From the NCBI GenBank assembly GCA_043758025.1, contig JAYVOH010000098.1, forward strand, positions 1 through 64,000: a stretch of 64,000 nt of DNA. The letters run 5' to 3'. The first letter of the stretch is position 1. Every line of letters starts with the position of its first letter. Shown piece after piece: positions 18,118-26,211 of the stretch. The notes below the pieces were generated by a model that ran no database searches, had not been told where the DNA came from, and saw nothing but the letters and a program-made list of their open reading frames with translations. The DNA comes from VFKE01 sp043758025 (GTDB taxonomy: Bacteria; Verrucomicrobiota; Verrucomicrobiia; Verrucomicrobiales; Verrucomicrobiaceae). Position numbers and translations under genes: made by a program.

Positions 18118-18172
18118 CCGCGTGCTCTACGATATTTCCGCGAAGCCGCCTGCGAGCATTGAGTGGGAGTGA
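18118..18172 (+). repeat. third copy of the guaA 3' end (55 bp)
   Basis: Matches the last 55 bases of guaA with three changes, two silent and one changing Thr to Ala. It starts 24 bases after the Fic stop. Its final 11 bases are duplicated in tandem (agtgggagtga twice). A further partial echo (cattgagtgg-agtga) lies at 18250-18264. Confidence 0.88.
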
Positions 18173-18185
18173 AGTGGGAGTGAAG

Positions 18186-18242
18186 TGGGTCAGCAGCCCT
18201 CTGCCGACTTCCAACTGATGTCGGCGGAGGGCCGCCGACCCA
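18186..18242. repeat. 57-bp two-hairpin element after third guaA tail
   Basis: Second copy of the 16637 element: hairpins GTCAGCAG-ccct-CTGCCGAC (one mismatch) and GTCGGCGG-aggg-CCGCCGAC with a shorter spacer. Its linkage to the guaA tail in both copies suggests that tail and hairpin moved or were duplicated as one unit. Confidence 0.87.
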
Positions 18243-18332
18243 CATTGGCATTGAGTGGAAGTGAAGCCAGGGCACCGAGACGTTGCTTGCAATGAGGCCC
18301 AAGCTTGGTGAAAGTCCTGTTCTCTTCCGGGC

Positions 18333-21065
18333 ATGTCCTCACCTTCGCAATTCAAGCATTACCTGATCTGTCAGGACGTGGCGGGCAAGAACATCGAGAT
18401 TGTCCGCTCCGGCGATCAGGTTGTGGTGCTGGCTTTTGATTCGCAGCGCTTGCAGTTCGTCCACTGCCATGTGCTGATGGAACCGCTGGCGGATCGGGGC
18501 GCATTTGAGAAACGCGCCAGCCTGCTGAAAAAGTCGGGCCATCCGCTGCTGGCGCGGGTGCTGGATTTTGGCGAGGATGAGGGCAGTCCGTATTACATCA
18601 CAGCCAACACTGATGGCGAAACCTTGCGCGAATTGATCTCGCGTCACGAGGAGCTTCCGGGCTGGCTGGCGATGCAACTCACGACGCTGGCGATCGGGGC
18701 CGTCCGGGTCTTGCATGAACGGGGTGATTTTTTGTCCGGCCAACCGCTCAGCGATTTACGCGCGCTGTTTACGGGACCGACGCAGCTTCAGGTCTGCGTG
18801 GCCGATTATCGGCTGAGAGAGGACGGGTCGGTGAAAAAAATTTCGCGCCGCAAACAGGAGGCCGCCCTGGCCATGCAATCGAAGGCTCTGTTAGATTACA
18901 TGGAAGAAAAAATCCGCCTTGGCGGAGTTGCGGAGGCCATGTTGCCCGCATCGGAGTTCGGCGCACGGTTGGACGCACTGCTGGTCTCCATTGCGCCCGG
19001 CTTGGGCGCTGCGCTTGATGAACTTCAAAGCGCGCTCGCCAGTCTCCAGCCTCCGGTTCCTTCGGGCGATCTGGTGGCGACTTACAAACCGAAGCCGCTC
19101 ATCGTTCCACTGCTCGCGAGTTTTCAGGAGGTCGCGCGCTGTGTCGCGCAGAGCGTGCGAATGCAAAGCCAGAGGCTCGATCCCTCGCAGCCCTATGCGC
19201 TGAGCGGCACACTAATGAAGACTGGGCAGCATATTTTCGTAGAGCAGGTGCCGCCATTCCGTCTGGTCGGCGCGGCTCCGTCGGGGGCCTTGCTGCAGGT
19301 GGTGCATTCTCCTAAATCCGGCAAGCTGCCGAATCTGTTGCCGGTGGTTTTTGTGGAGGAGAAAGACGGGATTGAATGCTTCGCAGAAACGGTTGTCGAG
19401 GGCCTCAATCTCCGTGAACTGCTCGATGAGCGGGGGGCGCTTGATGCGCAGGAAATTTATCTGGTGCTGGCGGCTGTGGACTCGTCTCTGGCACAGTTTG
19501 AAAAAGCCGGGCGCACGAGCCGACGGCTGCGATTGGATGACATTTATTTGTTCACAGGATACGGCCAGGAGAATCCGCGCGATGCCGGGCTGATGGGACG
19601 GAAGCTTGGTGAGTGGCCGGGCTTTTCCATCGTGCTGCGCGGTCATCACTGTCTGCATTCGTTGGTTGGGCGCGGCACGGACCCGGCGGTTTTGTTGCCG
19701 TTGGAACCGGTGAACTTGAGCGGTGTGGAATCGCTCTGGAATGGCGGCTGGATGGCTGCGCTTGCGACATGTCTGCTCGGTTCAGGCGACAAGGTGAAAA
19801 ACAGTGATGCCGAAGAATCCGTCGCGCAGTTATTGAATGATGAACTGGCACTGGCTCAGCGCGGATCGCCGAGTTCACGCGCGGGATTTCTCGGACGATA
19901 TGCGCGCGTGCTCCGCTATGAAGACATGGAGGAAATCAGCGGTGGCGGTCTCTGGACGGAAGTGGGAGCAACCAGCATCGCACCCAGTCCCGTCGCGGAA
20001 ATGCCACGCATGGAAGTGACGGATTTTCCTGCGCTCATGGTTTCGACCGAGGAGCCTGAGCCTGCCATCGGATTTGCCGAGGCGCTCATGCAGCCCTTCA
20101 CCGATGACCAGATGGATGAACCTGATGAAAGTTCCTGGATGGAATTTCGGAACAAGCGCCCGCTCTGGATCAAGGCGTTACTCTTAATCATCGTGGCTGC
20201 CATCGCTGCTGCTGGTCTGGCGCATTATCAAGGCCGCGCCTGGTGGCAGAAACGCGCGTCTGCAAAAAATGAACGGGGCCGACCTCTCATCGACCCGCTG
20301 GAAATGCCCAAGGGAGAAGCATTGGAAAAATCAGCAACGCCACTCCTGCCCCCGCCTAATGACCCTCCAGCTCCAGTGATTGACAAGCTCACCGTTCGTC
20401 TGCGTGAAATCCGGCAGAGCGGGGCTAAATTCCCTGATGAACTGCGCGCCTCGACCGAGAAGGCCGCGCAATCAGGCAACACGGAAGCGATGATCGCGCT
20501 CGGCACATTGTTGTTGCGGGCAGATTCCGGCAATGTGGATGAGCCTGCGGCTTTCGGATGGTTCGACAGGGCGTTCATGGCCGGCGACAAATCGGCGATG
20601 CTCCCATTGGCGAGTTGTTATCTTCAAGGCTGGGGCACCAAGCCGGATTTCTCCCAGGCGGTGAACCTGCTCAAAAAAGCGTTGGGTAATGGAGAAAACG
20701 CCGCGGGCGATTTGTTGGGAGTCTGTTACCTCGGCGGACTCGGCGTGACCCGCGATGAAGCGAAAGCGCACCAGCTTTTCACAGAAGCGCGCGATGCCGG
20801 AGTTGCCAGTGCGTGCGGGAATCTGGGGAACATGTATCTTAAAGGCCTGGGCGTGACTGCCGATGCCGCGCGCGCGGTGACCTTGTTTGCCGAGGGTGCG
20901 CGGAAAGGACATGCGGAGAGCATGTTATTCTACGCGCAGTGTCTTGAAAACGGAACTGGCACCCGGGCCGATTTGGGTCAGGCAACCATCTGGTATCAGA
21001 AAGCTGCACGCGCAGGAAACGCAGAGGCTGCGGGCTGGTGCCGGGCCAGGGGACTGGCGTTTTGA
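18333..21065 (+). CDS. membrane protein with tandem pseudokinase-like regions and Sel1 repeats
   Basis: 910 residues. The N-terminal 480 residues hold two kinase-like stretches: 'HPLLARVLDFGEDEGSPYYITANTDGETLRELI' and 'LLPVVFVEEKDGIECFAETVVEGLNLRELLDERGAL', both resembling the hinge and early C-lobe of Hanks-type kinases. The lysine strand, HRD and DFG motifs are not seen in either, so catalysis is unlikely. A single membrane helix lies at about 610-632 ('IKALLLIIVAAIAAAGLAHY'). The C-terminus from about 712 contains Sel1-like repeats such as 'AMLPLASCYLQGWGTKPDFSQAVNLLKKAL', a protein-binding solenoid. The kinase-like part would face the cytoplasm and Sel1 the periplasm. A signalling or scaffold role across the membrane is inferred. 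It follows the last guaA tail but codon use looks like the core genes. Confidence 0.72.
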   Translation: MSSPSQFKHYLICQDVAGKNIEIVRSGDQVVVLAFDSQRLQFVHCHVLMEPLADRGAFEKRASLLKKSGHPLLARVLDFGEDEGSPYYITANTDGETLRELISRHEELPGWLAMQLTTLAIGAVRVLHERGDFLSGQPLSDLRALFTGPTQLQVCVADYRLREDGSVKKISRRKQEAALAMQSKALLDYMEEKIRLGGVAEAMLPASEFGARLDALLVSIAPGLGAALDELQSALASLQPPVPSGDLVATYKPKPLIVPLLASFQEVARCVAQSVRMQSQRLDPSQPYALSGTLMKTGQHIFVEQVPPFRLVGAAPSGALLQVVHSPKSGKLPNLLPVVFVEEKDGIECFAETVVEGLNLRELLDERGALDAQEIYLVLAAVDSSLAQFEKAGRTSRRLRLDDIYLFTGYGQENPRDAGLMGRKLGEWPGFSIVLRGHHCLHSLVGRGTDPAVLLPLEPVNLSGVESLWNGGWMAALATCLLGSGDKVKNSDAEESVAQLLNDELALAQRGSPSSRAGFLGRYARVLRYEDMEEISGGGLWTEVGATSIAPSPVAEMPRMEVTDFPALMVSTEEPEPAIGFAEALMQPFTDDQMDEPDESSWMEFRNKRPLWIKALLLIIVAAIAAAGLAHYQGRAWWQKRASAKNERGRPLIDPLEMPKGEALEKSATPLLPPPNDPPAPVIDKLTVRLREIRQSGAKFPDELRASTEKAAQSGNTEAMIALGTLLLRADSGNVDEPAAFGWFDRAFMAGDKSAMLPLASCYLQGWGTKPDFSQAVNLLKKALGNGENAAGDLLGVCYLGGLGVTRDEAKAHQLFTEARDAGVASACGNLGNMYLKGLGVTADAARAVTLFAEGARKGHAESMLFYAQCLENGTGTRADLGQATIWYQKAARAGNAEAAGWCRARGLAF

Positions 21066-21196
21066 GTTCGCGTCGGAAAAATCACCGGCAGTTTCAACAA
21101 AATTACAAAAATACCGTCTATTGTGACGTTGCTGATGATGCAGGATACCTGCGAGCAACGTAACACTTCAACGAAACCCCAACCCCCAAGACATCC

Positions 21197-22792
21197 ATGA
21201 AAATAAATCGAACCACATCCATGATCCTCGTCGGCGCCAGCCTGCTGGGTGTGGCGGCCTTGGTTTATTCCGAGGACGCCAAAGGCAAATTCACTTCTGC
21301 AGAACTGGAAAAGAAGATCACCCGTGACACAGCGGAAATTCGCAACGCCACCCCCGCGATGGCTGGGTTTGCTGATGTCGTCGAGCGCATTCTTCCCAGC
21401 GTCGTCAGCATCAACACCTACTCGAAAAAAGCCCCGCGCAAGGGCTTCAATTTTAACGAAGATGAAATGGAACAGCTTCCGCCCATGCTGCGACCCTTCT
21501 TTGAAGACTGGCTTCAGCGTCACGGCGACAGTCCTATTCCGAATCAGCGCAACCGCCAGTCGCCACAACGTCCCCAGAAGCCTGTGCAGACCGGACTCGG
21601 TTCCGGAATGTTGCTCACGGATGATGGCTACATCCTGACTAACAATCACGTCGTGGATGGCGCGGATGATATCAAGGTTATGGTCGCCGGCAAAGGCAAG
21701 GAATACACCGCCAAGGTCATCGGCGCGGATCCGTCCACGGATGTCGCTCTTATCAAGATCGAGGGGACGGGACTGCCGCACGCCACCATTGGCGACAGCT
21801 CCAAGCTGCGCGTCGGCGATATCGTGCTGGCCGTTGGTGCGCCGATGGGACTCGAACAATCTGTGACGCACGGGATCGTCAGCGCGCTCGGGCGCAGTGC
21901 GATGGGAATCATCGGCAACAAGAAGGGTGAAGCCGGTTACGAGAACTTCATCCAGACCGATGCGGCCATCAATCCGGGCAACTCCGGAGGTCCATTGGTC
22001 GATGCCCAGGGGCGCGTCATCGGCATCAACTCCGCCATTGAAACCCAGAGCGGCATGTTCGCTGGCATCGGCCTCGCCATTCCGGTGAACATGGCCATGT
22101 CAGTCGTCCGTGATCTCGTGGACTCCGGCAAGGTTCAGCGCGGATTCCTTGGCATCCAGATGGATGCAGTCGAGCCGAGCATGTCCGATTTCCTCGGACT
22201 GAAGGATGAAAACGGCGTCACGGTTTCGCGGATTGTCGATGGTTCCCCCGCAGCCAAGGCCGGATTTGAAGAGGGTGACGTGATCATCAGTGCCGATGGC
22301 CAAAAAATTGCCGATCCCACAAAACTCCGCCTCATGATCAGTTCTAATCATCCAGGAACCGACGTGAAATTCGGCGTTGTCCGCTTCAACGAGTCGAGCA
22401 AAAAACCCGAGCGCAAGGAGATCACCGCTAAACTGGAAAAACTTCCGGACCAGCTCAGTTCCGCCTTTGAAAAAATCAGGCCAGGCCCCGAGAAGGCCAA
22501 GGGTGCCGGTGATGTTTTCCTCGAAGGCGTCAAGGTGGAGGAACTCAATGATGAGTTGCGCGTGAATTATAAAATCGAAGCCGATGTGAAGGGGGTGGTC
22601 GTCACCAACGTGGATGAAAAAAGTCCGGCGGCGAAAGTCGGCCTCCAAGAAGGCGATGTGATCACACAGGTGAATCGCAAGGTTGTGAGCAGCCTTCCCG
22701 AGGCCCGCTCCAATAAAGGAGAAGCTGGCGGCGCGGTGCAGTTGAAGATTGTTCGTGCGGGCCAGACGAAGTTTCTTGTCGTGAAGAACTGA
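21197..22792 (+). CDS. HtrA/DegQ-type periplasmic serine protease
   Basis: 531 residues with an N-terminal signal-anchor helix (about 8-24). The trypsin-like domain has the triad His 151 ('LTNNHVVDGADD'), Asp 182 ('TDVALIKIE') and Ser 263 ('NPGNSGGPL'). Two PDZ domains follow, the first from about 310 ('FLGIQMDAVEPSMSDFLGLKDENGV'), the second near the end ('VKGVVVTNVDEKSPAAKVGLQEGDVI'). The family degrades or refolds misfolded envelope proteins. It is preceded by a 131-base gap and followed by a strong terminator, so it is probably a single-gene unit. All catalytic residues are present. It could be called DegP, DegQ or MucD; sequence alone does not decide. Confidence 0.95.
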   Translation: MKINRTTSMILVGASLLGVAALVYSEDAKGKFTSAELEKKITRDTAEIRNATPAMAGFADVVERILPSVVSINTYSKKAPRKGFNFNEDEMEQLPPMLRPFFEDWLQRHGDSPIPNQRNRQSPQRPQKPVQTGLGSGMLLTDDGYILTNNHVVDGADDIKVMVAGKGKEYTAKVIGADPSTDVALIKIEGTGLPHATIGDSSKLRVGDIVLAVGAPMGLEQSVTHGIVSALGRSAMGIIGNKKGEAGYENFIQTDAAINPGNSGGPLVDAQGRVIGINSAIETQSGMFAGIGLAIPVNMAMSVVRDLVDSGKVQRGFLGIQMDAVEPSMSDFLGLKDENGVTVSRIVDGSPAAKAGFEEGDVIISADGQKIADPTKLRLMISSNHPGTDVKFGVVRFNESSKKPERKEITAKLEKLPDQLSSAFEKIRPGPEKAKGAGDVFLEGVKVEELNDELRVNYKIEADVKGVVVTNVDEKSPAAKVGLQEGDVITQVNRKVVSSLPEARSNKGEAGGAVQLKIVRAGQTKFLVVKN

Positions 22793-22812
22793 GATTGCGT
22801 TCAACTATCAGG

Positions 22813-22849
22813 GCCGGTTTCTGCTGCATGCAGGAACCGGCATTTTTTT
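22813..22849 (+). terminator. rho-independent terminator of the HtrA gene
   Basis: Inverted repeat GCCGGTT-t-CTGC / GCAG-g-AACCGGC with a small loop, followed by ATTTTTTT. It lies 20 bases after the protease stop codon. Confidence 0.9.
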
Positions 22850-22903
22850 GCAACGCTGATTTGCAATCGCGGTTGTAAAATTGATGGTGCCACCCCTTTC
22901 CAA

Positions 22904-23593
22904 ATGTCCGCCCTCCGACGCCTCGATCAGCTTCTCTCCTCTCTGGGTTATGGTTCCCGTCGGGAGGTTCGCGCATTAGTAAATGCCGGGCACGTCACCG
23001 TGCGCGGTGCAGTGGCGTCGCATCATGACGTCAAAGTTGCTGCGAGTGATGTCCTCTTTGACGGTGTGCCACTCGAAGCGCCTGATGGTTTGCTCGCCAT
23101 CCTGCACAAGCCGATCGGTTATGTCTGCACTCGCGCCGACGGAGAAGGCCCGACGATCTACGAATTGCTTCCCCCGCGCTGGTCGCGACGCAACCCGCCC
23201 GTCACCAGCGTGGGCCGGCTCGACAAGGATACCAGCGGCCTGCTCTTAATCACGGATCGCGGCGATCTCGTGCAGAAATGGACCTCGCCGAAATCAGACA
23301 TAGAAAAAGTCTATGAGGCCACCGTGGACAAACCTCTTTCAGTGGAGCTGGCCGAAATCTTCGCACGGGGCGACCTGATGTTGCGCAGTGAGGAGAAACC
23401 ATGCCGACCTGCGAAGCTGGAGATTATCAATGAACTAAATGCGCGACTCACCATCACCGAAGGCCGCTACCATCAAGTGCGCCGCATGTTCGCCAGCCAG
23501 GGCTGGCATGTGGAGCAGCTGCACCGCGCGCGGTTTGGGGAATTTGATCTTGGAGAGTTAAAGCCGGGCGAGTGGTGCATTTTCAAAGCTTGA
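22904..23593 (+). CDS. RsuA/RluB-family pseudouridine synthase
   Basis: 229 residues. An N-terminal S4 RNA-binding domain ('RRLDQLLSSLGYGSRREVRALVNAGHVTV') is followed by the catalytic domain with 'GRLDKDTSGLLLIT', where Asp 107 is the nucleophile that isomerises uridine in rRNA. The later 'LTITEGRYHQVRRMFASQG' is the family's conserved KxHQVRRM-type segment. RsuA modifies 16S and RluB/E/F modify 23S rRNA; which one applies cannot be decided here. It stands alone between the HtrA terminator and a lipoprotein gene. Confidence 0.92.
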   Translation: MSALRRLDQLLSSLGYGSRREVRALVNAGHVTVRGAVASHHDVKVAASDVLFDGVPLEAPDGLLAILHKPIGYVCTRADGEGPTIYELLPPRWSRRNPPVTSVGRLDKDTSGLLLITDRGDLVQKWTSPKSDIEKVYEATVDKPLSVELAEIFARGDLMLRSEEKPCRPAKLEIINELNARLTITEGRYHQVRRMFASQGWHVEQLHRARFGEFDLGELKPGEWCIFKA

Positions 23594-23787
23594 TGCCAGG
23601 CTCGATCTGCTCATAGAAATGCTAGAGGGCTGGGGCTGTGACGCATCAGACTTCACAAGACAAATTAGCAAGCTAATGACGGTGCTTTCCTTAATAACTT
23701 AGGGTTTTGCCCCATATACCATGAGCGTGATTTGCAAGACACTTTGCGTGTTCAAAAGATTGTTGTTGATAAGTGATTTCCATTTCC

Positions 23788-24213
23788 ATGCAGCCACCAT
23801 CATCTCGCTTTTATCTTGCGTCGTTCCTCGCAACGGGGATTCTGGCCCTGACCGGCTGTGATCAGCCGCCTCCAACTACTGCTCCATCTGGCGGGCACCC
23901 GCGCACGACGTCAGCCAGCAATCCCCAAGATGTTAAGCAGCGTCAGATGGCCTTTCTCAATCGAATTCGCGAGGCTGATCCCCAAGGGCGCACCATTGAT
24001 CGTGCGCTTTTGAATGAGCAAAACGAACTCGGCCTCGTGCTGGATCGCAGCGTTGAGATGGATAAAATCCCTGCATTGATGCGAGTCATGCTCGGTAAAA
24101 TGGCGGCCGAGTTTCCTGGCGCGGATGCGACGGTCATTGTTTATACGCCCTCGAATCCGCCGCACAAACTTGGCACTGGTCACTTGAATGCGCGCACTCG
24201 CCTAAACAAATAA
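23788..24213 (+). CDS. putative lipoprotein
   Basis: 141 residues from the ATG at 23788 (a GTG five codons earlier is open but less likely). The N-terminus has a hydrophobic segment and a lipobox 'LTGC', so lipid attachment to the cysteine is expected. The mature part is proline-rich at first, then has a helical segment 'QRQMAFLNRIREADPQGRTIDRALLNEQNELGLVLDRSVEMDKIPALMRVMLGKMAAEFPG'. No family recognised. The next gene starts four bases after its stop, so the two are probably co-expressed. Confidence 0.7.
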   Translation: MQPPSSRFYLASFLATGILALTGCDQPPPTTAPSGGHPRTTSASNPQDVKQRQMAFLNRIREADPQGRTIDRALLNEQNELGLVLDRSVEMDKIPALMRVMLGKMAAEFPGADATVIVYTPSNPPHKLGTGHLNARTRLNK

Positions 24214-24217
24214 ACAT

Positions 24218-24724
24218 ATGCCTGGAACTGTTGATGACTTTATGAGCCGCTTTGGCGGAGATAAAACTGTGGATGATCGCGATGCCGCCCAGTATCACGA
24301 CCGCTTTGTTTCGACTCATCCAGACGACGCTGGCTTCGACAACAAAACCTACCAGCAAAGCGCGACGGAATATCTGGGCAAGATGCCAGACGACCAATTT
24401 CACCAGGCGGCAAGCACCGCGATCGCTCAAGCTCCGCCAGAAGAGCGCAAGGGTCTGCTCGGCGGGTTGTTGGGTTCGCTGGGTGGCGGCGGTGCGCTGA
24501 GTGGCATCGCCAGCATGTTGGGCCTGGGCTCGATTGATCCAAACAAGATGAGCGGAGATGACGCCGCCCGACTCATGGACTACGCCCGCCGTGAAAAGCC
24601 GGAGGCGCTGCAGAAGGTTGTGGAGGAGAAGCCTTGGCTCGTGAAAGCGATGGGTAACCCTGTAGTGCTCGGTGCGCTGACGGTGGCTGCCGCCAAATTG
24701 CTGCAGCATCAGCGTGGACAATAG
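24218..24724 (+). CDS. conserved-looking hypothetical protein with glycine-rich centre
   Basis: 168 residues. It begins with a hydrophilic segment ('MPGTVDDFMSRFGGDKTVDDRDAAQYHDRF'), then 'YLGKMPDDQFHQAASTAIAQAPPEERKGLLGGLLGSLGGGGALSGIASMLGLG', and a C-terminal hydrophobic helix ('VVLGALTVAAAKLL'). The glycine/leucine-rich centre and terminal helix suggest membrane contact. No catalytic motif or known family was recognised. It is linked to the upstream lipoprotein gene (four-base gap), which points to an envelope role, but this is inference only. Confidence 0.6.
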   Translation: MPGTVDDFMSRFGGDKTVDDRDAAQYHDRFVSTHPDDAGFDNKTYQQSATEYLGKMPDDQFHQAASTAIAQAPPEERKGLLGGLLGSLGGGGALSGIASMLGLGSIDPNKMSGDDAARLMDYARREKPEALQKVVEEKPWLVKAMGNPVVLGALTVAAAKLLQHQRGQ

Positions 24725-24816
24725 ACATTAGATATGATGTTATACTTTCGCCCATTTAGCAGTGGGCATGCCAATGATGGCACAATTGATAAAATAACTA
24801 ACCTACTATACATATT

Positions 24817-25074
24817 ATGAGTTTTCTTTGGATGTTATTAATTGGTCTTATTGTTGGAGCAATCGCAAAGTTCCTGATGCCCGGCAGAGATCCCGGCGGA
24901 TTCATTGTCACGATTCTGATTGGAATCGTGGGAGCACTTATCGCAGGATTTTTGGGTCGCACTCTTGGATGGTATACCGAAGGTCAACCCGCGGGCTTTC
25001 TGGCCTCTGTGGTGGGAGCCATCTTGCTTCTGATGGTTTACCGGCTTTTGACCAAAGGTCGGACTGCGGCATGA
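24817..25074 (+). CDS. GlsB/YeaQ/YmgE-family small membrane protein
   Basis: 85 residues with three hydrophobic segments: 'FLWMLLIGLIVGAIAKFLMP', 'GGFIVTILIGIVGALIAGFLG' and 'GFLASVVGAILLLMVYRLL'. The 'IVGAIAKFLMPGRDPGGF' stretch is the hallmark of this transglycosylase-associated, stress-linked family. It lies alone, 92 bases after the upstream gene. A possible -10 TATACT is near 24741 but without a clear -35. Confidence 0.9.
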   Translation: MSFLWMLLIGLIVGAIAKFLMPGRDPGGFIVTILIGIVGALIAGFLGRTLGWYTEGQPAGFLASVVGAILLLMVYRLLTKGRTAA

Positions 25075-25140
25075 GAATCTGCGCAGTAAATTAATATTAG
25101 AGCCGCAGCAGGGCCTGTTTTTACTGCTCGATAATTAATG

Positions 25141-25169
25141 GTAGCCGTGGGTTTCAACCCCACGGCTAC
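25141..25169. repeat. single-hairpin repeat with GTAG/CTAC ends
   Basis: GTAGCCGTGGG and CCCACGGCTAC form an 11-bp perfect stem around a 7-base loop. Same flanking tetramers as the two-hairpin elements. It lies between the convergent GlsB and YihY genes, so it could also act as a terminator, but no T-run follows. Confidence 0.8.
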
Positions 25170-25221
25170 ATTCATGTTCACGATGGGGCATGTAGTGGAC
25201 GGCAACCATTTAAGTTCTGAA

Positions 25222-26208
25222 CTAAGGAGCTTTGGGTTCGGGCGAAGTATCGGTCGCCCGCGGGATGCTCGGGGGCGTGGATGCGGCATCAATGATGGCG
25301 TGAGTCAGCCCCAACCGCTCCCGGAGCAGATCATCAATCAGCACGGCGTGACTGTTCGGCACGATGCCGGAGCCAAATTTGCGTGCGTAGATTTTTGTGA
25401 TCTCGGCACCGAAAAACAAGATGCAAGCTGAGTAGTATATCCAGATAAGCACGATCACGACGGATCCTGCCGCGCCGAACGAGGAGGCGATGCTGCTGGT
25501 GGCGAGGTAATAGCCGATCACGAATTTGCCCAGTGTGAAAAGCAGAGCTGTCCAAACTGCACCCAGCCACACGTCGCGCCATCTGATGCGGACGTTGGGC
25601 ATTAATTTGAAGATCATGGCGAAGAGACAACTTACCACGACGAACGAGATGAGAAAATCCCAAGCTTGCCAGACTGCCGTCGGGAACTGGAAGCGACCGC
25701 TCATATATTGTCCCAGCGCCGCCAGAAGGACGCTGATGACCAGGGAAACAAGAAGCAGGAAGCCCACGGCCAGAACTATAGAGAAGGAGAAGAAACGATC
25801 CCGCGCCAGCGTTAGAAAGGGCCGACCGGGTTTCACGACGACTCCCCAAATTGTGTTGAGGGAGTCTTTCAGTTCGGCAAATACGGTGGAGGCTCCAAAG
25901 AGCAGCAGGGCCGTGCTGAGGACCGTGGCCAGCACTCCGGTGGATTTTTGCGATGCGCTGGAATGCACCGCCGACTGAATCGCTTCTCCTGCGCCCTTGC
26001 CTGCCAAGGTGGCAATCTGCTGCGCTAATTGGCCGCGAGCTGCTTCCTCATCAAAGAACAACCCGGCTATGGCGACAACGATGATAAGTAGTGGTGCGAG
26101 CGAGAAGATGGCGTAATACGCCAGCGATGAACTGAGGCGCATCGCGCCGTCCGCAACCCACTCTGACGCGGCCTCTTTCAACACTTGGAACGAATAAGGG
26201 GAAGGCAT
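25222..26208 (-). CDS. YihY/BrkB-family inner membrane protein
   Basis: 328 residues. The N-terminal 'WVADGAMRLSSSLAYYAIFSLAPLLIIVVAIAGLFF' is the family signature, followed by 'NTIWGVVVKPGRPFLTLARDRFFSFSIVLAVGFLLLVSLVI' and three more membrane helices, six in all. The function of YihY proteins is not settled; names based on RNase BN are incorrect. The C-terminus is a short hydrophilic tail. It starts three bases after the stop of the AI-2E/GAF gene, so both are one operon. Confidence 0.93.
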   Translation of the reverse strand: MPSPYSFQVLKEAASEWVADGAMRLSSSLAYYAIFSLAPLLIIVVAIAGLFFDEEAARGQLAQQIATLAGKGAGEAIQSAVHSSASQKSTGVLATVLSTALLLFGASTVFAELKDSLNTIWGVVVKPGRPFLTLARDRFFSFSIVLAVGFLLLVSLVISVLLAALGQYMSGRFQFPTAVWQAWDFLISFVVVSCLFAMIFKLMPNVRIRWRDVWLGAVWTALLFTLGKFVIGYYLATSSIASSFGAAGSVVIVLIWIYYSACILFFGAEITKIYARKFGSGIVPNSHAVLIDDLLRERLGLTHAIIDAASTPPSIPRATDTSPEPKAP

Positions 26209-26211
26209 GGG

